A stretch of DNA of 64,000 bases from Cristatella mucedo (lineage: Eukaryota; Bryozoa; Phylactolaemata; Cristatellidae): positions 11,887,501 to 11,951,500 of the forward strand of contig WPIO01000006.1 in assembly GCA_009760855.2 (NCBI GenBank). Direction: 5' to 3'. The position numbers and the translations under genes are program-made. Below, piece by piece: positions 11,805 through 22,535 of the stretch. The notes below the pieces were generated by a model. It did not search any database. It was not told the DNA's origin and saw only the letters and a program-made list of their open reading frames with translations. Positions within the stretch are counted from its first letter, which is position 1, and each line of letters begins with the position of its first letter.

Positions 11805-14800
11805 GTAAGTTATGGCAGTAAGTCAGTAACTTGCCTAAGGCATACCTCAGTAAGCCCGACTACTCTCAGAGAGAATGGGATTTTTTTATTATTTATCCTG
11901 TTGGATGCTCTTAAATACAAAAATGTGGGCTATAAGAGTTGGCTTCAGTAAACTTTAGCCCATTGCCGCTCAATTATTTAATCGACCTCGGGTCTTTTTT
12001 TCTAAATTTTGCTTCTTCAATATTTGTGAGGCATTACATTGCAGCAGAAATTACTTACTTTCTCATTGTTTCTATGACTCACCATGTTTCACCTATGTTT
12101 TTCAGCGGACAGTGCCATGAGTAGCTCTGGCAGTGCTGCAGTCACTTTATGTAGTGATATTTTAGTTTTGCATTTATTGGTTATATTCTTTTTAATTTTC
12201 TTTACGTACCCGTTAAACGAGAACTCGAAAAATATTCTATTACACCCATAACTCGTAACTTTATCTGACATGTGCATACCTCTGTTTGGGCTGTTCATGC
12301 TTTCCCACTTTGTTTTGAATGCTGTGCTAGTTGATTTAAGCCTAGCTACTCTGCACCTATCATTACTTTACCATTTCCTGGATGATTTCTAGTAAGAGAA
12401 TGCTTTATAATGTAACAGCAATAACTGAACAATAGTAAATAAAGGCATCACCGACTGCTGCTGCCGCCTACCAAAGAATATTGCCATAGTTGAGCATGAC
12501 AATTTTGAATACCTATAGAGCCATGTGACGTCAAAAAACCTCCATCACCTACACAAGAACCTGCCGGTGCATTCGAAAGATCAACCTCAGGTGATCTCGT
12601 TGCCGTTAAGATTCTTCCTCCTTCAAAAAAGGACGCCTATCCACCTGCCCGAATACATGATCTCAAAATAGCCGAAACCAGGAGCGATGTTGGCCATGTG
12701 ACATTCGAATTTACGGCTGTCGGCGATGATTACGATATAGGCAGAGGTAAAGTGAGCCATGACTCAGGTTTTCTTCCGTTTGTATTCGTGCTGTAAATTG
12801 TAAGTGTACGCATCTGGAAGCGCCTATTTGGGCTGACGGCTTGTAGATGACTTGTTTGTACAATTTCAACCCACATATCTATATATTGCGAGTTTGATTC
12901 GTTACCAGAGAAGTGATTTGCCCATAAGTAATCCTATTCAGTCGCCTGCAACCTAAACTCTACTGATGCATACATTTGCATATGATACACTATATATTTA
13001 TTTACTGATGCAATATTTGCAATTTCGACCAACATATTATTTGGGGATATTGCCTGCAACGTAGGATGTTTCCCGGACGTATATCGAGTGACCGCCTCAA
13101 GCTCCTTGGGGCTTCCCATGGTAAAGGACTAGCAGCTATGATTGCATCTCGTGAGCAACATTTTTAAGGTGTGCAGCATAATTTAATGTTATGTGTCGCC
13201 GACTGTAACTCCACAAACAAAATTAAGACTGTGTTGGTATTACGTAGGAGAGTTTTTTATAGCCCACTCACATCCTAAGCGGCTTTCGGTATGCATTCGG
13301 TAGCCAACAGGCTTCGCCTCACGCAACAAAGTGAAAGTGGGATGCAAGCAGAGTCAGAAGAGCAGTTGAGGTAGTGAGTTGCACGGAGGTAGATCAGCAG
13401 AGTCAGGAGAGCAATTGATGCAGCGAGTGGCACGGAAGTAGCAGCTCAGGACCGCTGGAAAGTATGAGCCGCAGCCAGCGGCTGCGGGAGAGTAGCTGTC
13501 GTTGCGTAAGAACTATAGAAGCGAGTTCCACAGTCTAGGACCTGCAGGGCTAAAGCTTCTGTCGCCAACGGTCCTTAAGCAGAGGAATGGATCAGCTAAG
13601 TTATTGTCCATACAGGATCTAAGGGCGCGACCGGGCTGAAACTGGTGTACCAGTTCAGCTAGGTACAAAGGAGCCAAGCCTTGGCGGGCCTTGTGGGTCA
13701 GCGTAGAAACTTTGCTATGTATCCTTTGCTCAACCGACATCCATTCTAGCTTTTTCAGCAAAGAAGACACATTCTCAAACCTCTGGTATTGAAAGAAGAC
13801 TGAAGACTAGCCTTGCAGCCATATTCGTAGCCAGCTGCAGTGTCCTAGTTGCTTTCTTTGGTAGCCCAGCCAAAAGGGAATTACAATAATCAAGCCGAGA
13901 CAGAACTTAGGAGCTAGTTAAATTTTTTGCAAGCCACTGTGGAAGACAGCTCCTAATCTTGGATAGGGATCGGAAGTGGTGGCTAGCTTTAGAAGCAGTC
14001 TCCTGAATGAGGCTTTTAAAACTTAGGCAGCTGTCGATAACAACACCAAAATTTCGAGCACGTCGTGATAGTCGCACAACAGCATCGCCTATTAGAAGAG
14101 CAAAGCCTTTTAATCCAGCCACAGGCTTAGGGTGACTATGAGCAACAGTTCGGTTTTATCGTCATTTAGTATAACAGGTGCTGCGATCTTCCCGGCTGCT
14201 TCACAACAGCCATTTGCCACCAGCAGGACTTATAATCAGCTGCAGCTTCGTTACTCTGCATCGCTTTTCCGATTCTCTTTGTTTGCCTGCCTGGCATTAG
14301 AAACACATCGCTTGCTTGGCGGGTTGGGTGAGTTCTGTCAGAAAATCGGTTTCATCGTTCGATTGATTGGCGTGTTAGAAGTGTAGGTTTCACCTCAGAT
14401 ATGTGTTGACTATTAGCTTTTCACTGCACTGGTAACCATGCCTATCGATCTCAAACAGAGAGAAATTTCAGGTTGTATGTAAATTTGCTGTTATAAACTG
14501 ATTTGATCTGCCAAAGTCTTTCTATATTGATAATAATGATAATAATAATGCACTTGATAAAGCACCTTCAGAAAACTCAATCTTTTTCTATGGGCTTTAC
14601 ATTTACTGTAAAGGGAAACGCGTTTAATGGTGAGGAATATCGTGCTTGATCAACAACATGAATAAAAAGTTTAGGGGTGATATGCACAGGGTCAGCATGC
14701 AAATGTGGTTAGTGGCAGCATGCAGTGTCAGCACGCTTAAGCAGGGGAAGGACAAATCACAGGGGCCCACTAAATGCTGTTATAAATAGGTGTGTTTTCA

Positions 14801-17800
14801 AGTTCTTTTTAAATGTAGTCAAGTCAGGAGATGTTGTGATGCAAGCCGGGAGTAAGTTCCAGACTTTTGGAGCGAACGAACTAAATGCACGTCTCCATAG
14901 GATTTGAGGTTTTTGCAATGTATTGGTAAACTGCTGGATTCCGAAAAGCAGGTGATACGAAGCTTGGCCTGGTGGAGCAGTATATCTGAGAGATAAAGTT
15001 ACCTAAAAGTGGCCACAAAACCTAGAATTCAATACCTTGCTTGACTGGAAACCAGTGCACGTGCGCGAGAAGTGGTGTGATATGGCAGCTGCGATGCTCA
15101 CGACAGACAAGCCTAGCTGCAGAGTTTTGCACCAGCTGTAAGCGCCTGATTGCACATGCAGATAGGCCAGAAAGCAGTGAGTTACAGAAGTCGAGACGTG
15201 ATGTCTCAAATTCATGGACCAACTTAGACGTGGTATCTTTATCTAAAACAAGCCCGAGTTTTAGCAATGTTTTTTATCTGAAAGTAGGTAGACTTGACTT
15301 TGGAGCTGATGTGGTCGTTTAACGAGAGGTCACTTTGGAACGTGACACCTCGATTTCGAGCTGATTCAACAGAAGATATGCTGGCAGAGCCAATTTTTAG
15401 TGTCAACCTTTCCCATTTCTGAGTCACACTAGGTTTGCCGATAACTAATAAGTTAGTTTATCATTGAATAGCTTAAGAAAATTTGCTACAGTCCATGTGC
15501 GGATGTCATCAATACATGCGGCAAGAGAGTTGAAAGAATTCGAGGTGCTCGAAGGCTGGGAGGGATCAAAGCAAAGGTGCAACTGAGTGTCTTCACATAG
15601 AAGATAAAGACTAGATTGCGCTGGCAATCTCATCAGCAAGTGGGAGAGTATAAACCGGGAAAAGAACGGGACCTAGCGCGGAGCCCTGAGGTACCTTATA
15701 TTTCAGAGGTACCTTGGATGATCTTTGTCCATTCACGTCAATACTCTAGAGTCTCCCACTGAGATGCAATCTGAGCCATTGCAGAGCAGTGCCAGTGATG
15801 CCCAAGAGAGATGGCAGGCGCTCAAGAAGGACTTGGTGATCGAGAGTATCAAAAGCTGCCGAAAGATCGAGTAAAACAAGGAGTGACACTCTACCCATGT
15901 CTGCATTCCTAAGTAGGTCGTCGTACAACCTAAGCAATGCTGAGTCTGTGGAGTGATTAGCTCTAAAGCCAGAGTGGAACTTACTAGCAAGGTGTAAAGT
16001 TTCAATAAATGAGTTCCGCTCATCCACCACGACCCATTCCAGTGTCTTTGATAGAAATGGTAGAAGGAAGACTGGGCGGTAGTTGCTTAAGTTCTCTTGG
16101 TCTAGTGTTGCTTTCTTGAGATGTGGCCTGACTACTGCTTTTTTGGAAGGTGCCTGGACGTGGTCTTAGGCTAATGACATGTTGATGATATAAGTTATGC
16201 GTGGCAGCAGCAGATCAATGCAAAATAGGAGCAGGACAGTTGGAATAGGGTCCAAAGGCCTTGTTATCATCTTTGATTGGGATATGAACTTCATGAAGAG
16301 ATCACTAGTGACCTGTTTGAATGTAGACATTGGGGTGCAGCCAGGAATCGGGGGACAGCACTCTATGGGGATGCTGTCATCGCAGGGATGGACTTACTGA
16401 TCTAGCCTATCTTTTGGACAAAGAATCGAGAAAAGCAATTGACCATATCATCCAAAGGATCATCAGGTAAAAAGCTAATCTGGGAGCGGTAGAACAGGTG
16501 GTTGATCGTTGACATCAGCATTTTTGGATTGTGCATCTGAGATTCAACAATGTTTTTATAGAAGCTCGACTTGACCTTTGCTAGGATTTATTGGTACGAC
16601 CTACCGTAGTCCTCGTGTGCCTGTTGGTGGACAGTCAGTCCTGATCTGTTGTATGCTTTTTCAAGCTTCACTTAGTAGACCTACCTAGAATAATGTCTGT
16701 AGTAAATCATTGGCCGTCTGGGTGGGGCACACAGTCTGCTTAGTAAGAGGTGCCAACTCGTCGAGTGTGTCAGCTAGTGTCGTGTTGTAGCTATCAACCA
16801 ACGATGACAGATCGGAGGGGGACTGAGCTGCCAAGGCAAAGCAGATATCCTTGCACGGGCAGCATCGATGTCAAGGTTCTTGAGGTTTCGCGATTCACTG
16901 GTGATTTTAGAGAATGAGGACGCGGGCACACACTGTAGATTGAATGAGATCTGTATGTGGTCAGATAAGCAGGATTTGGTAATGATTGGAGACGAAAAGG
17001 TGCAGTTGCATGAGAAAATCTGGTCGAGTGTGTGACCCTTGATTTGAGTAGGGCCATGCACATGAGCCACAAGAGACAATGAGTCAGTCAATGCACCCAA
17101 TCCAGTGCTGAAGGCATCAGATAAGTTATGAAAGTGAACGTTGAAATCAACCATAACAAAGAAGGATCCATTTCTTGCACACGGAGTCGAAATGAGATCG
17201 GAGAAATCTGAGATAAAGGAGGATTAGGTACCTGGTAGATGGTCTACCGCCAGTAGCTTAATTTTGGACAAAACCAAGACAATCAATTCAAAAGACTGCT
17301 TGAGGGTACGGCAAATGGCTTGAAGTTTAATTTAAAGCACACGATAACAGCAACTCTACCTCTAGTTTCGATTGATCTAGGGGTGTTGAAGAATGAAAAG
17401 TCAGTTGGGGTAGCGTCTTTAATTGTCGGAGAGTTTATCGATTTTAGCCAAGTTTCAGTTAGGGCGAGCAGGTCGAGACCATTCAGAAATTAGGTCGCAT
17501 ATTACTAGAGGTTTTTTGCAAATTGAGGGATGATTCCAAAGGCAAGCATAAAGTCGGACCGATGGAGTTATAACAGGCCTGATGACCACTAAGTTAGACA
17601 GATTAGCAGTGACACTTGTGGGGAGCGTGCTGAGCTGTCCCAGACAATGTTAGGAATAGCAAAAGAGAGGGTACTCAGCTCGAAGTTTTCGCCCAAGGAG
17701 CGGCGTCCGAGCTGGCGGTTCTGGCCACTGCTGCGGCTTCGGGTTCTTTTCTTCTGTTAATTCATAGTTCAAGAATCTTAGCAACAGCTGTAATATCTAG

Positions 17801-19983
17801 GAATGCATTTGATCTACGATGGTGAAGCGATAACAACTGCTGACGATCATAACTAACATGCAGATCACTAGCGGCCGGCATAGCTAAGGCAGCCGCCTGA
17901 GTGGGAGACCCAGCAGCACGAAGCGATAGGCGCTTAGATAGCCATAGGCACGTGATTTCTTATGCGCTACGGTCAAATAACAATCAAAAAAACTTTGAAC
18001 ATGTCTTAACTGTGTCGTTTCCGTATACGATGTTCGCAAGAATTTCTGTTTTCGGAATACTTCTCCAACGAACACGAATGCACATGAGAGTGCTTTAAGT
18101 CGAGAGGCGAAAATGTTTAGGATTGTAGCATTGGCTTCAGACACCAGCAAAAGATTGTATCAGCTAATAAGATAATAATTATTAGTTATTGTGACTCTAA
18201 ATTGTATGTATTATTAACTGTACTAAATCTTTTTGTGCAGTTTACATTCGTAGGATAAAGTTATAATTAACATAAGACGATTTTAATGGATTCTAAGTAG
18301 TAAGATCGCACACTATCATCAGCCAATATAAATAAAACAGCAAAAGTTGAGGCTGTCACTTTTTTATGTCCCACCAATGATTTTATAAAGAATGCTTTCG
18401 TAAACAAAATAAGAAAAAACTAATATTATTGCGAAGTCTTTACTAACTCTCAATATATAAGAGCTACCGGTGCATAGAAGGGTCACTGTAGCGATTCGAA
18501 AAGAAGCCATGTTTAAGGACATGGTTATTGGATTGTTTTTGTGCCAACATTGCATTATCCAGTTCAGGGTCCCTCCTGTCATGCCAATCTCACATTGTCT
18601 GTTGGCGTATTAGGTTATAGTGTAATTTTTCCCGATCAATACTTGTATAACACCTTAGGCTCGTTATAATATCATAAAATAGTGCTCATTGAACCTCTGT
18701 TTTCTTTTAACTAAATGACACTATGTAACACAGTAAGAGAATAATTTAAGATCTACGGTGTAGCCTTTCACGTTGCGAAAAGTCGTCGACGCCTAGATAG
18801 ACTTTCCCAAATTTGGGGAAAATAGTGTTACAGTCTATTATGGCCAAGTTAAACACTCTTGACAAAATATTTGTGATAAATGTGGAATATTTACTAGACC
18901 TCGCTGAAATCCTAGGTTAAATGCAGGTACTTTTGTGCAGCCACTGAAGCTTTGGGTTAAGAATGGGCGCTACTTATCTTCCGTATCCCTACTAGTTCAT
19001 TATCTTAAGGCTTACTTTATTCTTTTAACAATCAGCAAAAGCAAAAGCAGTCAGCACCACCTGTATGCAATGGTTCCACGTGAGCTTATTCGATTGCTAG
19101 ATTGACCGATTCTTTCCTAAATTTGATCACGAATAAGTAACTCATTTGTGTTAAGATGGAAAAGTGACCATGGGACTTTCTCGTTTCAGCTCATCACTAT
19201 GTGCTAAAGCGTTCAAGCAAGTACGCCGACTTATACTACGACCTTCAAAACGTCACTGTTGTCACAAATAAAGAAGTTGTCACTGGAAACCTCCGCAAAC
19301 CATCCGAGGCAAACACTTTAGAAAGAATCGTAATCCGTGTTGAGAAGGACACTTTTTTGGCTTTTAGAATGATAGCTGTTGACTCGGCTAATAATTACGG
19401 ACTTCCTTCGAACATTGTCACCATCAATTTGACTTATGCTCCTATCACCACTATCACACCAAGCGAGTTGCCTCTGAATACCACCCAGTTGACATATGCT
19501 CCTATCCCAACTAGCACTGTCACCGCCAATTTGACTTATGCTCCTATCACCACTATCACACCAAGCGAGTTGCCTCTGAATACCACCAAGTTGACATATG
19601 CTCCTATCCCAACTAGCACCGTCACCACCAATTTGACTTATGCTCCTATCACCACTATCACACCAAGCGAGTTGCCTCTGAATACCACCAAGTTGACAAG
19701 TGCTCCTATCCCAACTAGCACTGTCACCATCAATGTGACTTATACTCCTATCATCACTATCAAACCAAACAAGTTGCCTCTGAATACCACCAAGTTGACA
19801 TGTGCTCCTATCCCAACTAGCACTCCGAGTGAACTGGCTCTGATCATTGGTCTCACCTATGGAGCTGCAATATTAATTGTTGGAGTTTTATTAGTCATAT
19901 TTATGTGTACCAAACGAGTTCGCCAGTACCAGACGTGGACCAGAAAAACATGTGCACAAGACGAATTGCATGAATTGTCTTAA
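11652..19983 (+). CDS. CLCA: CLCA-family gene 1, C-terminal three exons (partial, 5' part outside window)
   Basis: CLCA proteins are large, self-cleaving extracellular proteins that modulate calcium-activated chloride currents. Usual order: signal peptide, metalloprotease domain, VWA, beta-sandwich, FnIII, and sometimes a membrane anchor. Only the last part is visible: three exons (11652-11804, 12558-12746, 19190-19983) joined in phase 1, about 378 residues. Seen: KDDGIYSCYFLRL typical of the region before the FnIII domain, FPPARI-type PPARIHDLKI and VGDDYDIGRG at the FnIII start, FRMIAVDSANNYGLPSNIV at the FnIII end, then a repeat-rich stalk, one hydrophobic segment and a 24-residue basic tail. 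No upstream exon is found in 1-11651, so either the preceding intron exceeds 11 kb or the 5' part is lost. Family assignment is firm; orthology is not. Confidence 0.85.
11805..12557 (+). other. CLCA gene 1 intron, no repeat recognised
   Basis: GT at 11805 to AG at 12557, AT-rich. I see no LINE or SINE homology and no coding signal in it. Confidence 0.6.
12558..12746 (+). CDS. CLCA gene 1, penultimate exon (start of FnIII-like domain)
   Basis: Acceptor CACAAG before 12558, donor AGAG/GTAAAG at 12746/12747, length 189, phase 1 in and out. Encodes GAFERSTSGDLVAVKIL, PPARIHDLKIAETRS and VTFEFTAVGDDYDIGRG. The GAFxRxxSG word and the PPxxIxDL...APGDDYD-type pattern are strongly typical of CLCA proteins. 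The acceptor lacks a good pyrimidine tract, so its exact position is slightly uncertain. Confidence 0.82.
12747..13195 (+). other. start of CLCA gene 1 last intron, nothing recognised
   Basis: AT-rich sequence between the donor at 12747 and the first LINE B fragment. No gene or repeat recognised. Confidence 0.5.
13196..14163 (-). mobile_element. LINE B 3' portion inside CLCA gene 1 last intron
   Basis: The - strand runs from TELLL-like RT sequence (GFALLIGDAVVR, LVKNLTSS-like) through LKKLEWMSVEQRIHSKVSTL and LYLAELVHQFQPGRALRSC to the LINE B 3' end near 13196. It is 5'-truncated, with frameshifts near 13780 and 13900. A local low-complexity change replaces the usual sequence at 13380-13480. 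Confidence 0.75.
14164..14527. other. intronic sequence, nothing recognised
   Basis: Lies between two LINE insertions in the last intron of CLCA gene 1. An 84-codon open frame on the + strand lacks any family motif and is read as chance. Confidence 0.45.
14528..18140 (-). mobile_element. LINE A, near full length, degenerate, in CLCA gene 1 last intron
   Basis: From the ATT-repeat tail and stem-loop (14530-14610) to the leader (17880-18120), about 3.6 kb. Seen on the - strand: endonuclease part (VDFNVHF with Gly of GDFN lost; CLSDHIQISFNLQ; GHTLDQIFSCNCTF, 16794-17154), RT with GFRANHSTDSALL, LLVLLDLSAAFDTLDHQVLL and GITGTALQW (15746-16030). The active-site segment is damaged: CEDTQLHLCFDPSQ replaces YADDTQLYL near 15590. 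The C-terminal region (15022-15427) follows. Many frameshifts. With 22536-25480 it defines the full element. Confidence 0.8.
18141..19189. other. intronic AT-rich sequence, nothing recognised
   Basis: Runs to the acceptor TTTCAG at 19189. No LINE, SINE or coding signal is recognised in it. Confidence 0.5.
19190..19983 (+). CDS. CLCA gene 1, terminal exon: FnIII end, repeat stalk, TM segment, stop
   Basis: Acceptor TCGTTTCAG before 19190, phase 1, stop TAA at 19981-19983. First about 78 codons: AHHYVLKRSSKYADLYYDL and FRMIAVDSANNYGLPSNIV, the end of the FnIII-like domain. Then four tandem 34-residue repeats (19426-19833) rich in Thr and Pro, then a hydrophobic segment (LIIGLTYGAAILIVGVLLVI, about 19840-19905) and a 24-residue cytosolic tail starting TKRVRQYQTW. 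This predicts a type I membrane form rather than a secreted CLCA. Human CLCA members differ in the same way: some anchored, some secreted. Confidence 0.88.
19426..19833 (+). repeat. four tandem 102-bp coding repeats (Thr/Pro stalk)
   Basis: Units start at 19426, 19528, 19630 and 19732. Each encodes 34 residues beginning N-(L/V)-T-Y-(A/T)-P-I and containing LPLNTT(K/Q)LT and APIPTST. The first three are nearly identical at DNA level; the fourth has diverged and its end merges into SELALIIG. Each unit carries two N-glycosylation sequons (N-L/V-T and N-T-T) and dense Thr/Pro, as in a mucin-like spacer. Because the unit is a multiple of three, copy-number change keeps the frame. Confidence 0.92.
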
Positions 19984-20014
19984 AAATGCTTCTTGTCCTC
20001 CAAAACATTGATTT

Positions 20015-20020
20015 ATTAAA
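20015..20020 (+). promoter_or_regulatory. candidate poly(A) signal of CLCA gene 1
   Basis: ATTAAA, the common variant hexamer, lies 32 bases after the stop codon. A GT/T-rich element downstream is not obvious, so assignment is tentative. Confidence 0.4.
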
Positions 20021-20129
20021 GCAGCTGTCGGGATAATGACGGCGATTATTTTTAAGTGAGCTTCGCCAGAGCGCTGGTCTTACTCAATGCAGACGACGGC
20101 AACATTTTCCTCAGGACCCACAACTTCAA

Positions 20130-20275
20130 CATGAGATGAAGTCTGTTGGCTACAGAATGTGGACCGAAAGCCGTTAAGGCTTAGGCTGGAGCTATAGAAA
20201 AGTCCCCTGTCTAGCACCCAAAATCGTTGCGACTTTGTGGAGCTACAGATAGAAGTGCCTAACTTTACTTTAAAA
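20130..20275 (+). mobile_element. LINE B 3'-terminal fragment
   Basis: Matches the last about 140 bases of LINE B (GAAGTCTGTTGGCTACAGAATG, later GACTTTGTGGAGCTACAGAT), with indels. It is severely 5'-truncated. Confidence 0.6.
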
Positions 20276-20518
20276 TCGATTATCCATTTAGCTGCACCAT
20301 CTGTGCATGGTCATGCTATGCAAGTGTCCACGGTTAAGCATTCACCGAAAACTGGGATTTGAAAGCGTAGGCTTATAGTGGATGTCGAGTTAATCAGCCA
20401 TGTCTAGGCTTAAAAGACGCAGTCGCAAATCGCCAATCGGCAATCTAATCAAGAGTGAGCGACCCGAATCATCTTGATGCAGTCTTAATTACCTCGGGGA
20501 AGCTGTCTGCCTGGACGT

Positions 20519-20703
20519 GTGTCTGCCCGTCTGTCCTTCTGTCCGTCCGTGTGTCTGTCCGTCTATCCATCCGTCCGGTCCGGTCGGTCCGGTCCGGTCG
20601 GTCCGGTCGGTCCGGTCGGTCCGGTCGGTCCGGTCGGTCCGGTCCGTCCGGTCCGTCCGGTCCGTCCGGTCCGTTCGGTCCGTCCGGTCTGTCCGTCTGT
20701 CTG
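20519..20703. repeat. CCGGT/CCGTC minisatellite
   Basis: Starts with (GTCC/GTCT)n and grades into a GC-rich array of GGTCC and GGTCCGGTC units. Both strands stay open in several frames and would encode Gly-Pro or Arg-Ser-Val runs, a consequence of the repeat and not evidence of a gene. Confidence 0.9.
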
Positions 20704-21146
20704 ACCATGGAGCAGGAGCTCGAATTGCTGCAAAGTCTCAAGCAACAGGGCACCCCCTTTGCAGCAGCAGCTGGACTCCATTTCTAAAGTGCACTTTTGC
20801 ACTTGTGAAGCAGCAGCCAATCTGCAAACTGCAAACTGCAAGCTACATCTACGTGCATTACAAGTTTATAGATGTTGCCGGACCTCAAAGCTTACTCAAG
20901 TGCAGTACTCTGGCCGTCTACCTGGATAAGAAACCCTCAAATAGTATTAGTGTGGTAATGCACATTGCCTTCATTGAAATGGACCACTCATATTTGCAGA
21001 ACGCTCCATGGAAATTACTTATTATTTATGTTTCCACATGCTTTCCTTCATAACGGTATAAATGTTTGCTATATTTTTGGCGACAAAGTTCTGGCTAGGA
21101 AGTGGCAAAAAATGTATAATAATTTGTAAACATGCTTGCATATATA

Positions 21147-21149
<3 letters not shown>
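20704..21149. other. unassigned stretch after minisatellite
   Basis: The frame through the minisatellite stays open to 21053, but its non-repeat part has no recognised domain, start context or neighbour. I see no gene or mobile element. Confidence 0.4.
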
Positions 21150-21188
<39 letters not shown>

Positions 21189-21211
21189 TCTGTGTGTGTG
21201 TGTGTGTGTGT

Positions 21212-21243
<32 letters not shown>
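21150..21243. repeat. (TG)n microsatellite
   Basis: About 94 bases of TG dinucleotide with two TCTC interruptions. Confidence 0.95.
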
Positions 21244-21246
<3 letters not shown>

Positions 21247-21432
21247 TATATAGATAGAAAAAATGTATTTCTTTGACAACACCTATAATTACCTATCGAC
21301 GAGTCCCATAAGAATAGGTTCAATAGATACATTGTGCATGCAGACAAGCGTCAGGATGCTCCGAGGCTCGAGAGGGCTCCTTCTGTGTCCAGACATCACC
21401 ACGTGAGCAAGTAGCCAATCCCAGAATAGCTA

Positions 21433-21462
21433 CTGGCCATTGGCCAATTGGCCAATGGCCAG
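21433..21462. repeat. perfect 30-bp palindrome
   Basis: Half-site CTGGCCATTGGCCAA followed directly by its exact reverse complement with no spacer. It holds TGGCCA and CCAAT-type words on both strands. It could extrude as a cruciform or bind a dimeric factor; no function is shown by context. Confidence 0.9.
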
Positions 21463-21606
21463 CTCAGGCCATTGCCTACAGTGAACATCTGAATGACTCA
21501 GCCTGAACACAGCTACGGTTCCTCACCCTCCAAGTCAAAATAGCATTGCTGACATGTCCTGCATGAACTATTTATAAATCGACATATAGTTTATATATCC
21601 ATATTA

Positions 21607-22025
21607 ACCTGGAATCCAACAGTCTAGAAATACTTCATACAAACCTTAAATCCTGTGGAGACCGTGCATTAGGTTCATATGCTTCCAAAGCCTGGAACTC
21701 CCTCCCGACCTGCATCAGAACATCCCCTGACCTGACCACATTTAAAAGGAACTTAAAAACTCACCTATTTAGGACAGCATTTAGTAGGTCCCTGTGATTC
21801 GTCCTTGATGTGCTTATGCGTGCTGACACTGTGCATGCTGCCACTAACCACATTTGCATGCTGACCCTGTGCAAGTCACCCCTAACCATATTATTCATTT
21901 CGTTTGTTTTTCAAGCATGATTTTACTTACCATTCAATTGCATTTCACTTTACAGAAAATGTAAAGCGCCTAGAGAGAGATTAAGTTCTCTGAGGGCGCT
22001 TTATCAAGTGAATTATTATTATATT
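21607..22025 (+). mobile_element. LINE A 3' fragment with intact stem-loop
   Basis: Runs from the SLEILHTNLKSFGD-like codons (reading TSNSLEILHT-type sequence) to the stem-loop GTAAAGCGCC ... GGGCGCTTTATC at 21961-22005 and an ATT tail. It closely matches the 3' end of the copy at 22536. Confidence 0.8.
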
Positions 22026-22029
22026 ATTT

Positions 22030-22385
22030 TCATGTGCTCTCAAAGCCTGTAACTCACCAACTGGCGTCATGACATCCTCTGACCTGTCGTCGTTTAAAAA
22101 AGCTAAACACGGACCTGTTTATCACAGCATTTAGTGGGTCCACGTGATTCGTTCTTTGTCATCTCATACGTGCCGATACACTGTATGCCATTCACCTTGT
22201 TCACATGCTGACTATTACTATTATTTAGCATTATTCACCCTGTGCATGTCGCCTATCTAAGACTTTTGTCATTGACTATGTAACCTCTAATGGGTCAACC
22301 ATGCTTCCTCGGCAGCATATGTAAAGTGCCAATAAAGAGATGCAGTTTCCCGATTGGGATAAAAAGGTGTGATTATTAGTATTAT
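22030..22385 (+). mobile_element. diverged LINE A-like 3' fragment
   Basis: Begins right after the previous ATT tail. It matches the C-terminal codons (SKAxNSxTxxxTSxDLxxFKK-like) and the 3' UTR, but the terminal part reads GTAAAGTGCCAATAAAGAGA without the normal stem-loop partner. An older or different subfamily. Confidence 0.55.
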
Positions 22386-22535
22386 TATGATATAGATAAA
22401 TGTGACGGAGCTCTGAGCTATAGCTCACCCTCTCATGGCTCATCTCTACGAGCAGACAAGCAAGATGCAGTACACGGAGGGCACTGGGTTGGTCGCCATT
22501 GGCAGTGCCCGGAGTGTGCAATGCTAATGACTATA

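Noticed and set aside
20455-21053. Gly-Pro (collagen-like) or Arg-Ser-Val repeat proteins
   Set aside because: Produced by the CCGGT minisatellite on both strands; no domain in the non-repeat part.
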